A DNA stretch of 28,908 bases from Pseudomonadota bacterium (GTDB lineage Bacteria > Pseudomonadota > Alphaproteobacteria > Caulobacterales > Caulobacteraceae), in NCBI GenBank assembly GCA_023434265.1, contig JAEYTA010000003.1, forward strand, positions 1 through 28,908. Reading direction: 5' to 3'. Numbering within the stretch: the first letter of the stretch is position 1; each line of letters starts with the position of its first letter. The notes beneath the pieces were generated by a model, which saw nothing but the letters and a program-made list of their open reading frames with translations, was not told the origin of the DNA and did no database searches. Of the stretch, positions 1-8,485 are shown in pieces. Made by a program: the position numbers and the translations under genes.

Positions 1-285
1 CTGCTGCGCTGGCCCTCGCTGGCCCCCGCGGCGCTCGCGGCCGTGCTCGGCGTCGGCTGGCTCATCTATCTCGGCCACCCGGTCTTCCTCGGCGTCGGCA
101 TGGACCTCCCCGGCGTCCTCGCCCTCCTCGCCCTCCTGTGCGCCATGCTCCTCCGCCCGCTGGAGCCCGGCCAGCGCCTGCGCAGGCCGCTGCTGGTGGC
201 GGCGGCGGCGGTGCTGGTCCTGAGCGTGGGCGTTTCGCTCTCCGCGAGGGTGATCGAGCCAGCTTCCCCGGCGAGCCCAAGCTGA
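1..285 (+). CDS. C-terminal part of a membrane protein (5' end outside window)
   Basis: The reading frame is open from the first base of the window and closes with TGA at 283-285, so this is the 3' end of a longer gene. An internal GTG at 43 exists, but the frame continues upstream of it, so I treat the gene as partial. The visible 94 residues are almost entirely hydrophobic. They suggest two or three membrane helices rich in Leu, Ala and Val, broken by a short basic loop (RPLEPGQRLRR) and ending in a Pro/Ser-rich tail. I recognise no family. An 8-bp hairpin follows at 299-318. The role is unknown. That it is a membrane protein is well supported by composition. Confidence 0.6.
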   Translation: MLRWPSLAPAALAAVLGVGWLIYLGHPVFLGVGMDLPGVLALLALLCAMLLRPLEPGQRLRRPLLVAAAAVLVLSVGVSLSARVIEPASPASPS

Positions 286-298
286 TCCCGGAAGCAGG

Positions 299-318
299 CT
301 GTGGCGGGAGCGCCACAG
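299..318 (+). terminator. perfect 8-bp hairpin downstream of the partial membrane gene
   Basis: CTGTGGCG (299-306) and CGCCACAG (311-318) form a perfect 8-bp stem around a GGAG loop, 13 bp after the upstream stop codon. No run of T follows, so it may be a weak or factor-assisted terminator, or an mRNA 3'-end stabiliser. The next gene starts at 412 on the same strand. Confidence 0.35.
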
Positions 319-411
319 ACGATCAACGACCGCCGTTCTTCCGCGACCACCTCTGTTACGGGATCAAGCTCGGCTGTTAGTTGGACGCCGGGATACGGGG
401 GAGCATAGCGC

Positions 412-1095
412 ATGAAGCGCCTTCTGATTGTCGTCGCTTGCCTGATGGCGGCGGCGTGCACGACGACTAACACCAGGACCGCCACCTTGGTCACGACGCC
501 CGAGCCGGGCGCGACCATCCTGCTGGTCGAACCGGACATCGAGCTGTCGCTGCTGACGGCGGCCGGCATGTCGGAGGCTCGCGCCGACTGGACCGAACAG
601 GCGATCCGCAACGTCCAGGCTTCGCTGGAGCAATCGGTCGCCTCATCCTCGCACACCTTCCGCGCGGTCGATCCGGACGACGCCATGGAGGGCCGCAGCG
701 GGCAGCTTCTCCGGCTGCACGAGGCCGTGGGCGGTTCGATCCTGGTCTTCGAGTACGGCGGGATTCCCCTGCCGACCCACGATGGCGCGTTCGACTGGAC
801 CTTGGGCGAAGGCGTTCGCACGCTCGCCGACGAGTACGACGCGGACTACGCCCTGTTCACCTTCGGGCGGGGAAACTACGCCTCCAGCGCTCGCGTCGCC
901 ACCTTCGTGGTCATGAGCGCCCTCGGCGTCGGCATCCCGCTGGGCAGCCAGCAGGTCTTCACTTCGCTCGTCGACCTGCGCACCGGTCAGGTGGTCTGGT
1001 TCAACGTCGGCGTCGCCGGCCCGGGCGCGGACATGCGCGATCCGGAAGGGGCCCAGGCGCTGGTCGACTCGATGATGGCGGGGGCGCCCCTGTGA
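412..1095 (+). CDS. exported lipoprotein of unknown function
   Basis: A 227-residue protein. It begins with a short basic N-terminus and hydrophobic stretch ending in a lipobox, MAAAC, so Cys16 is the probable lipidated residue. The mature protein has no motif I recognise. It includes a hydrophobic segment near residues 160-180 (VATFVVMSALGVGIPLG) and the phrase DLRTGQVVWF, which is seen in lipoproteins that report on envelope state. The start is backed by a GGGGGAG Shine-Dalgarno 8 bases upstream. Its stop TGA overlaps the GTG start of the M48 protease (GTGA at 1092-1095), so the two are translationally coupled. The operon context suggests a partner or substrate-handling role for the protease at the envelope; that is inference. 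Confidence 0.8.
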   Translation: MKRLLIVVACLMAAACTTTNTRTATLVTTPEPGATILLVEPDIELSLLTAAGMSEARADWTEQAIRNVQASLEQSVASSSHTFRAVDPDDAMEGRSGQLLRLHEAVGGSILVFEYGGIPLPTHDGAFDWTLGEGVRTLADEYDADYALFTFGRGNYASSARVATFVVMSALGVGIPLGSQQVFTSLVDLRTGQVVWFNVGVAGPGADMRDPEGAQALVDSMMAGAPL

Positions 1096-2285
1096 TCAGC
1101 CGCAGGCTCGTGGCGACCGCGGCGTCGGCTCTCCTGCTGGCCGTCGCGGCGCCGGCCGCGGCGCAGCAGCGCGCGCCCGGACTGGCGCCGGCGCCCGATT
1201 CCGTCGAGGGCGGGCTCTGGGGCCTCATGGCCCGCACCGAGGAGGACGCCCTGCATTCGGCGGATCTGAACCCGGATCCGGCCCTGACCGAATATGTCCG
1301 CGGCGTCGCCTGCCGCGTCGCCGACGAGTACTGCGGCGACATCCGGGTCTACGTGATGGACCGCCCGTACCTGCAGGCCTCGATGGCCCCGAACGGATAC
1401 ATGGAGGTATGGTCGGGCCTTCTCCTCCGCGCGGAGAGCGAGGCCCAACTGGCCTTTGTCCTCGGACATGAGTTGGGCCACTTCATAGAGAATCACTCCC
1501 TCGAACGGTGGAACACCCAGAAGACCTGGGCCACCGCGGCCATGGTGATCAGCGTCGGGGCCGGCGTAGCGGGCGCCTATTACGGCGTCGATCTTTCCGG
1601 CGTCGGCGACATCGCATACCTGGCCGCCGCCTCCTCGATCATGAGCTACTCGCGGGGCCAGGAATTCGAGGCCGACGTCATCGGCTTCGAGCGAATGGTT
1701 GAGGCAGGCCTTGAGCCGACCGCCGCCGCCGCGATCTGGCGACAGCAGCAAGCCGAAAGGCGGTTCTCGAGTTTCCGCAGCGTGCGCGAGAGCGAGGCCA
1801 TGGGAAGCGTGTTCCGCACCCATCCCCTGACCGCGGACCGGATCGCCGCTCTGGACGCCCTGGCCGCCGACCGACCGGGAGGGCGCGAGGAACGGGAGCG
1901 CTACCGGGCCGCAATCCGGCCGCACCTCGCCGAATGGCTGGCCCAGGACCTCGCGCGCCGCGACTTCGGAAGCTCGCTGGCCCTGGCCGACCGCCTTGCC
2001 CGCGACGGCCTCGACCTCGGAGTGGTGGAGTTCCACCGCGGCCAGATCTTCCGCCAGCGACGCGAACAGGGAGATCTCGAGAAGGCCCGCGACGCCTATG
2101 GCGCGTCGGTGCTGCACTCCGACGCGCCTGAGGCGGCCTGGCGCGAACTCGGGGATCTTGAGCGGCGACTGGGCAATCCGGACGCCGCCCGCGAGGCCTG
2201 GACCGCCTATCTCGATCTCGCGCCTTCCGCCGACGACCGCTGGATCGTCGAGGACAGTCTCACCGCATTGAAAGCTGAATCATGA
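1092..2285 (+). CDS. exported M48-family zinc metalloprotease with C-terminal TPR-like region
   Basis: A 397-residue protein with a cleavable signal peptide (Ala-rich, ending near PAAAQ at residue 25). The zinc-protease motif HELGH lies at residues 126-130. The downstream third ligand is probably Glu191 in SRGQEFEAD, the arrangement of the M48 (Ste24/HtpX/BepA-like) peptidases. A hydrophobic, glycine-rich segment (about 148-182) lies between the two motifs. The last 130 residues are helical repeats resembling TPR units, as in BepA-type periplasmic proteases that watch over outer-membrane assembly. The start is GTG, overlapping the upstream stop, and its own TGA overlaps the ATG of the next lipoprotein (ATGA at 2282-2285). 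Peptidase identity is sure from the motifs. The physiological substrate is unknown. Confidence 0.92.
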   Translation: MISRRLVATAASALLLAVAAPAAAQQRAPGLAPAPDSVEGGLWGLMARTEEDALHSADLNPDPALTEYVRGVACRVADEYCGDIRVYVMDRPYLQASMAPNGYMEVWSGLLLRAESEAQLAFVLGHELGHFIENHSLERWNTQKTWATAAMVISVGAGVAGAYYGVDLSGVGDIAYLAAASSIMSYSRGQEFEADVIGFERMVEAGLEPTAAAAIWRQQQAERRFSSFRSVRESEAMGSVFRTHPLTADRIAALDALAADRPGGREERERYRAAIRPHLAEWLAQDLARRDFGSSLALADRLARDGLDLGVVEFHRGQIFRQRREQGDLEKARDAYGASVLHSDAPEAAWRELGDLERRLGNPDAAREAWTAYLDLAPSADDRWIVEDSLTALKAES

Positions 2286-2866
2286 AGACTCCGTCCCTGC
2301 CCCGGATCGCCGCACTCGGCGCGGCCCTTCTCCTGTCCGCCTGCACGACCGTGACTCTGGCGCCCGCCGGCGCCTATCCCGTCGGGAAGGGGTCGCAGGT
2401 CACGCTGAACCGCGCCTGGAGCGACTTCACGCCGATCTCCGGCCTGAAGAAGGTGCGCCTGCTCAGCATCGACGGACCGCTGCTCAACCGTCTCTACCTG
2501 AGCGAAGGACTGACCAGCGGCGACTATATCGTCCAGCCGGCGAACCGGCGCGAGGCGACGACGCCGGTGTATGACGCCTCCATGTCGATCAACGAGCAGG
2601 TGGAGTTCATCGCCAACAGCGTGACCGCTCTCGGATACCAACGGGTGACCACCTCCGGCCTGCGGCCTGTGACGATCAGCGGCGTCCGTGGCGTCCGTTT
2701 CGATATCGAGGCCGCCACCGAGGAGGGACTGGTCATTCGCGGCCTGGGACAAGCCGTGAGGAACGGCGACGCCTTGCACGTCGGCATCTACCTCGCCCCC
2801 GGTGAACATTATTTCGCCGAAAGCCTTCCGGCCGCCGAGGCCGCGATGGACACCCTCTCCTTCTAA
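2282..2866 (+). CDS. exported lipoprotein of unknown function, operon with M48 protease
   Basis: A 194-residue protein starting with a lipoprotein signal; lipobox LLSAC puts the lipidated Cys at position 21. The mature part begins with a Gly/Pro-rich linker followed by a compact mixed domain without cysteines or obvious catalytic motifs. I do not recognise a named family. Its ATG overlaps the protease stop, so it is the third gene of a tightly coupled lipoprotein–M48–lipoprotein operon. It probably acts at the same envelope location, as a cofactor or target of the protease; this rests only on gene order. Confidence 0.82.
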   Translation: MKTPSLPRIAALGAALLLSACTTVTLAPAGAYPVGKGSQVTLNRAWSDFTPISGLKKVRLLSIDGPLLNRLYLSEGLTSGDYIVQPANRREATTPVYDASMSINEQVEFIANSVTALGYQRVTTSGLRPVTISGVRGVRFDIEAATEEGLVIRGLGQAVRNGDALHVGIYLAPGEHYFAESLPAAEAAMDTLSF

Positions 2867-2923
2867 CGCCCGCGCGACACCCGATACGTCAAATTCGGAC
2901 GCATCCATCGGCGCCTCGAAAAA

Positions 2924-2955
2924 GAACATATTGGCAACCGGAACAAACCGTGCAC
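2924..2955 (-). promoter_or_regulatory. candidate LexA (SOS) boxes upstream of recA
   Basis: The alphaproteobacterial LexA box is GTTC-N7-GTTC (GAAC-N7-GAAC on the other strand). Two near matches occur. At 2924-2938 there is GAAC-N7-CAAC, and at 2941-2955 there is GAAC-N7-GCAC, each with one perfect half and one mismatch. They lie 88-119 bp before the recA ATG, where an SOS operator would be expected. Neither is perfect, so the call is tentative. Confidence 0.45.
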
Positions 2956-3042
2956 ATAGTCCCGCTCACGAAACGAGGGGGCGGGTCCATGGCGGGTCTC
3001 TCCCGAAACCAGATGGGAATCATGGCAAGGGAGACGAAGGCG

Positions 3043-4122
<1,080 letters not shown>

Positions 4123-4237
4123 CGTCAGGTCCGCCTGACAAAAGTGCACCATGTGCACCCGAAAAAATCTTCGAACACTTCTCCGGCCGGGTCCGCCGAC
4201 CCGCCATCCGACCCCGCCGGGCCGGGCCGGACGGAGC

Positions 4238-4272
4238 GGCCGCCCGACCCCCCGTGTCGGGCGGCCTTTTTT
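4238..4272 (+). terminator. intrinsic terminator of recA
   Basis: A perfect 11-bp G+C-rich stem, GGCCGCCCGAC (4238-4248) with GTCGGGCGGCC (4256-4266), has a 7-base loop and is followed directly by six T residues (4267-4272). It lies 115 bp after the recA stop and isolates recA from the acidic-protein gene at 4333. Confidence 0.92.
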
Positions 4273-4332
4273 CGCGCCGCGAACCAAAGCCCGCCTCGGG
4301 GGTTGCCTGCCTGTTCAAGCCGGAGATCTCCC

Positions 4333-4608
4333 ATGGCCGACGTCCAGGCCCTCAGCCAGTTCATCCTTTCGGAAACCCCCGACGGTTACCTCATCGAGAT
4401 CGAGGGCGACGGCGGCGGCTCGCTGGCCGTCGAGGCCACGCCCGAGCAGCTCGACGCCATCATCGACGCCCTCGCCGACCTCCTCGACGACGAGGACGAC
4501 GACGAGGCGGACGGGGCGGCCGCGAACGACTACGACGGCGACGGCCCCGACGAGGAAGAGGACGAGGACGAGCACGTCGACGACGTGGTCCACGACGAGG
4601 AAAGCTGA
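4333..4608 (+). CDS. small, extremely acidic protein with no Lys or Arg
   Basis: A 91-residue protein starting MADVQALSQF. The frame is open upstream, but ATG 4333 has GGAG 7 bases before it and lies just past the recA terminator. The first ~50 residues look like a folded alpha/beta segment (FILSETPDGYLIEIEG, then a helix TPEQLDAIIDALADLL). The last ~40 are almost all Asp and Glu. I count 35 acidic residues and no lysine or arginine. I do not recognise a family. Possible roles include a DNA-mimic, a histone-like or basic-protein chaperone, or a divalent-cation buffer; none is shown. The low-complexity tail makes similarity searches unreliable. The ribosome-binding site and in-frame stop argue for a real gene. 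Confidence 0.72.
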   Translation: MADVQALSQFILSETPDGYLIEIEGDGGGSLAVEATPEQLDAIIDALADLLDDEDDDEADGAAANDYDGDGPDEEEDEDEHVDDVVHDEES

Positions 4609-4664
4609 GCCGTATGGTCGGGCCGGCGCGGCCGGGTTAGGCTCTCCCGCAAGGGAGAACCGCC

Positions 4665-5126
4665 ATGAGCCGCCGATCGACCTCGACCGCCCGCGCCGTC
4701 CTGCTCGCGGGCCTCGCCGCCGGCGCCGCCGACATCCTCGCCGCCTTCGTGATCTACCGCCCCGCCTCCCCGGTGCGCATTCTCCAGTCGGTGGCCAGCG
4801 GGCTGCAGGGCGCCGCCGCCTTCGAGGGCGGTCTGACCAGCGCGGCCGTGGGCCTCGCCTGCCACTTCCTCATCGCCATCGGCTTCGCCGGCCTCTACCT
4901 CGCCGCCGCGGCTCCGGCTCCGGTGCTGCTGCGCCGCCCGCTCGTCTCCGGCCTGGTTTACGGCCTGTTCGTCTACGGCGTCATGAACGCCGTGGTCGTG
5001 CCCCTCTCCCTGGCTCCGGCCCGCGCCGCGCCGCCGCCGGACATGATCGGCCTGGGCCTGTTCGCCCACGCCCTGTTCGGCCTCGCCCTCGCCTTCACAG
5101 CCGCCCGCACCGCCCCGCGACGCTGA
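4665..5126 (+). CDS. small four-helix inner-membrane protein of unknown function
   Basis: A 153-residue hydrophobic protein with about four predicted membrane helices, near residues 10-30, 55-82, 90-115 and 125-145. Between the first two helices is a conserved-looking patch, YRPASPVRILQSVASGLQG. This overall plan, with a YxPxSPxRxLQ-like motif, occurs in small uncharacterised proteobacterial membrane proteins, but I cannot name the family with certainty. The start is supported by GGGAG 8 bases upstream. It sits between the acidic protein and alaS, both on the same strand, with gaps of 56 and 89 bases, so co-transcription with either is possible. Confidence 0.75.
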   Translation: MSRRSTSTARAVLLAGLAAGAADILAAFVIYRPASPVRILQSVASGLQGAAAFEGGLTSAAVGLACHFLIAIGFAGLYLAAAAPAPVLLRRPLVSGLVYGLFVYGVMNAVVVPLSLAPARAAPPPDMIGLGLFAHALFGLALAFTAARTAPRR

Positions 5127-5215
5127 CGGCGACGCTTCCTCGCGGCAGGGGTGATGCGCGCCGGGCGAAAGCCCTGTATGGACGCAGCCTCCCCTGAATG
5201 CGTCCGCGACGAACC

Positions 5216-7861
5216 ATGGCCAGCCTGAACCAGATCCGCTCCACCTTCCTCGACTTCTTCGCCGCCGACGGCCACGAGAAGGTGCAGTCCGCCCCGCTGG
5301 TCCCCCAGAACGACCCGACCCTGCTGTTCGTCAACGCGGGCATGGTGCCGTTCAAGGACTACTTCACCGGCGCCGCCACCCCGCCGTACCGCCGCGCCAC
5401 CAGCTCGCAGAAATGCGTCCGCGCCGGCGGCAAGCACAACGACCTGGACAACGTCGGCTACACCGCCCGGCACCACACCTTCTTCGAGATGCTGGGGAAT
5501 TTCTCCTTCGGCGACTACTTCAAGGACCACGCCATCGACCGCGCGTGGACGCTGGTCACCAACGAGTTCGGACTCGATCCGGACCGGCTGATGGTCACGG
5601 TCTACATCGACGACGACGAGGCCTTCGACATCTGGAAGAAGGTGACCGGCTTCCCCGACCACAAGATCGTCCGCATCGCCGGCAGCGACAACTTCTGGGC
5701 CATGGGCGACTCCGGCCCCTGCGGCCCCTGCACCGAGATCTTCTGGGACCACGGCGAGCACATCCCCGGCGGCCCGCCCGGCTCGCCGAACGAGGACGGC
5801 GACCGCTTCGTCGAGATCTGGAACAACGTCTTCATGCAGTACGAGAAGGAGAACGACGAGATCGTCCGTTCCCTTCCCAAGCCCTCGGTCGACACCGGCA
5901 TGGGGCTGGAGCGCATCGCCGCCGTGCTGCAGGGCGTGCATTCCAACTACGACACCGACCTGTTCCGGGCGCTGATCGCCGCGTCCGAGGACGCCACCTC
6001 GACCAAGGCCGAGGGCGACCGCGCGCCCAGTCACCGGGTCATCGCCGACCATCTGCGCAGCTCGTCCTTCCTCATCGCCGACGGCGTCACGCCGTCGAAC
6101 GAGGGCCGCGGCTATGTGCTGCGCCGGATCATGCGTCGCGCCATGCGCCACGCCCACCTGCTCGGCGCCTCGGACCCGCTGATGCACCGGCTGGTCCCGG
6201 CCCTGGTGAGCGGGATGGGCGAGGCCTATCCCGAGCTGAAGCGCGCCCAGGCCTTCATCGAGGACACGCTGAAGCAGGAAGAACTGCGCTTCCGCACCAC
6301 CCTCGGCCGCGGCATGGGCCTGCTGGAGGACGCCACCCGCGAGCTGCAGCAGGGCGGCGTCATCGCCGGCCAGACCGCCTTCACGCTCTACGACACCTAC
6401 GGCTTCCCGCTGGACCTGACCCAGGACGAGGCGCGCCGGCGCGGCTTCACCGTCGACGTCGACGGCTTCGAGGCGGCGATGGCCGAGCAGCGCGAACGCG
6501 GCAAGGCCAACTGGAAGGGCTCGGGGCAGAGCGCCAACGCCGGCGAATGGCTGGCCCTGCGCGACCGCCTCGGGCCGACGGTGTTCACCGGCTACGACGG
6601 CATCGACGACTCCGGCGAGGTGCTGGCCCTGGTCCACGAGGGCCAGGCGGTCGACCGGGTCGAGACCGGCCAGACGGCCGAGGTGGTCTTCGACCGCACC
6701 CCCTTCTATGGCGAGGGCGGCGGCCAGGCCGGCGACCGCGGCGAGATCGAATGGCCGGGCGGTTCGGCTGCCGTGATCGACGTGCAGAAGCACGGCGGCG
6801 ACCTCTATGCCCACAAGCTGGAGGTCACGGCCGGCACGCTGGAGATCGGCGCCCGGGTCAGCCTGCGGGTCGATCCCCAGGCGCGCCTGACCACCCGCGC
6901 CAACCACTCGGCCACCCACCTGCTGCACACCGCCCTGCGCAACGTGCTGGGCGCCCACGTCGCCCAGAAGGGCCAGATGGTCGACGCCGAGCGCATCCGC
7001 TTCGACTTCAGCCACAACGCCCCGCTGAGCGACGAGGAAATCGCCGCCATCGAGGACGAGGTGAACGCCGTCGTCCGCCAGAACCTGCCGGCCGAGACGA
7101 AGCTGATGGCGCCGCAGGAAGCCATCGAGGCCGGGGCCATGGCCCTGTTCGGCGAGAAGTACGGCGACGAGGTGCGGGTGCTGACCCTCGGCAAGGCGCT
7201 GGCCGGCGAGGGCGACTATTCGGTCGAACTGTGCGGCGGCACCCACGTGTCGCGCACCGGCGACATCGCCCTGTTCAAGATCGTCTCGGAGAGCGGCATC
7301 GCCGCCGGCGTGCGCCGCATCGAGGCCCTGACCGGCGAGGCCGCGCGCCAGCACCTGCTGGCCCAGGCCAATGTCGCCCGCCGTCTGGCCCAGGGCTTCA
7401 AGGTCCAGCCCGCCGACGTGCCGGCCCGGGTCGAGGCCCTGACCGGCTCGGTCAGGGCGCTGGAGAAGCAGGTCGCCGACCTGAAGAAGCAGCTGGCCCT
7501 CGGCGGCGGGGCCGGCGGATCGGCCGCGCCGGAGGACATCGGCGGGATCAAGCTGATCGCCCGGGTGCTGGACGGCGTCGGCGGCAAGGAGCTGCGCGGC
7601 GTGGCCGAGGACTTCCGCCAGCAGGTCGGTTCGGGCGTCGTGGCCCTGATCGGCGTCGCCGACGGCAAGGCCGCGGTCACCGTCGCCGCCACCTCCGACA
7701 TGGCCGGCAAGGTCAATGCGGCAGACCTGGCCCGCGCGGCGGTGCTGGCCATGGGCGGCCAGGGCGCGGGCGGCAAGCCCGACTTCGCCCAGGGCGGCGC
7801 GCCGGACGGCTCGAAGGCCGAGGCCGGGCTGGCGGCGATCCGGACGGCGCTGGCGGCCTAG
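5216..7861 (+). CDS. alaS: alanyl-tRNA synthetase
   Basis: An 881-residue class II synthetase that charges tRNA-Ala in the cytoplasm. The N-terminal catalytic core is intact (RSTFLDFF..., NDPTLLFVNAGMVPFKDYF, SGPCGPC from Ser166, GRGYVLRRIMRRAMRH). The editing domain has its zinc-site residues: HSATH at 564-568 and CGGTH at 673-677. A coiled segment (VRALEKQVADLKKQL) leads into the C-Ala domain ending in a Gly-rich stretch. The frame also has an ATG at 5198, but MASLNQIRSTF from 5216 matches how the family begins. Length is normal. Its TAG stop (7859-7861) overlaps the stop of the convergent DUF2939 gene. Confidence 0.97.
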   Translation: MASLNQIRSTFLDFFAADGHEKVQSAPLVPQNDPTLLFVNAGMVPFKDYFTGAATPPYRRATSSQKCVRAGGKHNDLDNVGYTARHHTFFEMLGNFSFGDYFKDHAIDRAWTLVTNEFGLDPDRLMVTVYIDDDEAFDIWKKVTGFPDHKIVRIAGSDNFWAMGDSGPCGPCTEIFWDHGEHIPGGPPGSPNEDGDRFVEIWNNVFMQYEKENDEIVRSLPKPSVDTGMGLERIAAVLQGVHSNYDTDLFRALIAASEDATSTKAEGDRAPSHRVIADHLRSSSFLIADGVTPSNEGRGYVLRRIMRRAMRHAHLLGASDPLMHRLVPALVSGMGEAYPELKRAQAFIEDTLKQEELRFRTTLGRGMGLLEDATRELQQGGVIAGQTAFTLYDTYGFPLDLTQDEARRRGFTVDVDGFEAAMAEQRERGKANWKGSGQSANAGEWLALRDRLGPTVFTGYDGIDDSGEVLALVHEGQAVDRVETGQTAEVVFDRTPFYGEGGGQAGDRGEIEWPGGSAAVIDVQKHGGDLYAHKLEVTAGTLEIGARVSLRVDPQARLTTRANHSATHLLHTALRNVLGAHVAQKGQMVDAERIRFDFSHNAPLSDEEIAAIEDEVNAVVRQNLPAETKLMAPQEAIEAGAMALFGEKYGDEVRVLTLGKALAGEGDYSVELCGGTHVSRTGDIALFKIVSESGIAAGVRRIEALTGEAARQHLLAQANVARRLAQGFKVQPADVPARVEALTGSVRALEKQVADLKKQLALGGGAGGSAAPEDIGGIKLIARVLDGVGGKELRGVAEDFRQQVGSGVVALIGVADGKAAVTVAATSDMAGKVNAADLARAAVLAMGGQGAGGKPDFAQGGAPDGSKAEAGLAAIRTALAA

Positions 7862-8406
7862 GTCCCGCTCTCGATATCCACCCCGGCCAGCTTCCACTCG
7901 AAGAGGCCGCGGCGCTCGAGGATCAGCGCCAGCTGCTGATCGGGCCGGTCGCGATCGGTCAGGGTGACGGCGAAGTGGTTCAGGTCGCGGTAGCCCCACG
8001 ACTGGTGGATGTCGTCGCTGTCCCGGGCGTCGCCGGGCTCGGGCGTCGGCGGCTTCGTCGGATCGGGCGCCTCGGCGGTGACCACCATGTCGGCGACCAT
8101 CTCGGGCGTCACCAGGGTGTCGACCGCGCCCGACAGCAGCATCGGCGCCAGCATCAGGCCGAGCCCGCCCAAGGTGCTGTCGGCCATCTCGGGGTCGCGC
8201 CGCATGCGCGCGACCAGTTCGGCGTTCAGCTCCTCCTTGAGGCTCTGGCGCAGGGCCGGGAAGTCGACCAGCCGTTCGAGCTTGCGGGCGTCCCCCGCCT
8301 TGGCGGCGCGGACCAGGCCCTGCGCCGCCAGCACGGGCGCGGCGGCCCAGGCGACAGCGAGCCCGACGACGGCGGCCGCGGCCAGCCCGATCAACAACTT
8401 CTTCAT
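7858..8406 (-). CDS. DUF2939 family membrane-anchored or exported protein
   Basis: A 182-residue protein beginning MKKLLIGLAAAAVV, a signal peptide or N-terminal anchor. A DUF2939-like core follows (AAKAGDARKLERLVDFPALRQSLKEELNAEL), then a C-terminal part ending in ERRGLFEWKLAGVDI. The frame is open further upstream, but ATG at 8406 precedes the hydrophobic signal and is the sensible start. The function of DUF2939 is not known. It is the second of two adjacent, same-strand DUF2939 paralogues; the other is at 8486-9088. Its stop codon shares a CTAG tetramer (7858-7861) with the end of alaS. Confidence 0.85.
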   Translation of the reverse strand: MKKLLIGLAAAAVVGLAVAWAAAPVLAAQGLVRAAKAGDARKLERLVDFPALRQSLKEELNAELVARMRRDPEMADSTLGGLGLMLAPMLLSGAVDTLVTPEMVADMVVTAEAPDPTKPPTPEPGDARDSDDIHQSWGYRDLNHFAVTLTDRDRPDQQLALILERRGLFEWKLAGVDIESGT

Positions 8407-8485
8407 GCGACCCTCTGGCGTCGTAACGCCTCCCCACGGCCACGGTTGCCGCGAGTCGAGGCGAGCCGCCAGTGGCGTCCCGCGA

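Noticed and set aside
4315..4593. Val/Leu-rich minus-strand frame opposite the acidic protein
   Set aside because: It arises from reading GAC/GAG repeats backwards. The plus frame has a proper ribosome-binding site and start.
4973..8443. A 1156-codon open frame on the minus strand across alaS
   Set aside because: Same GC-skew artefact. It covers alaS antisense and parts of real neighbours and shows no recognisable domain.
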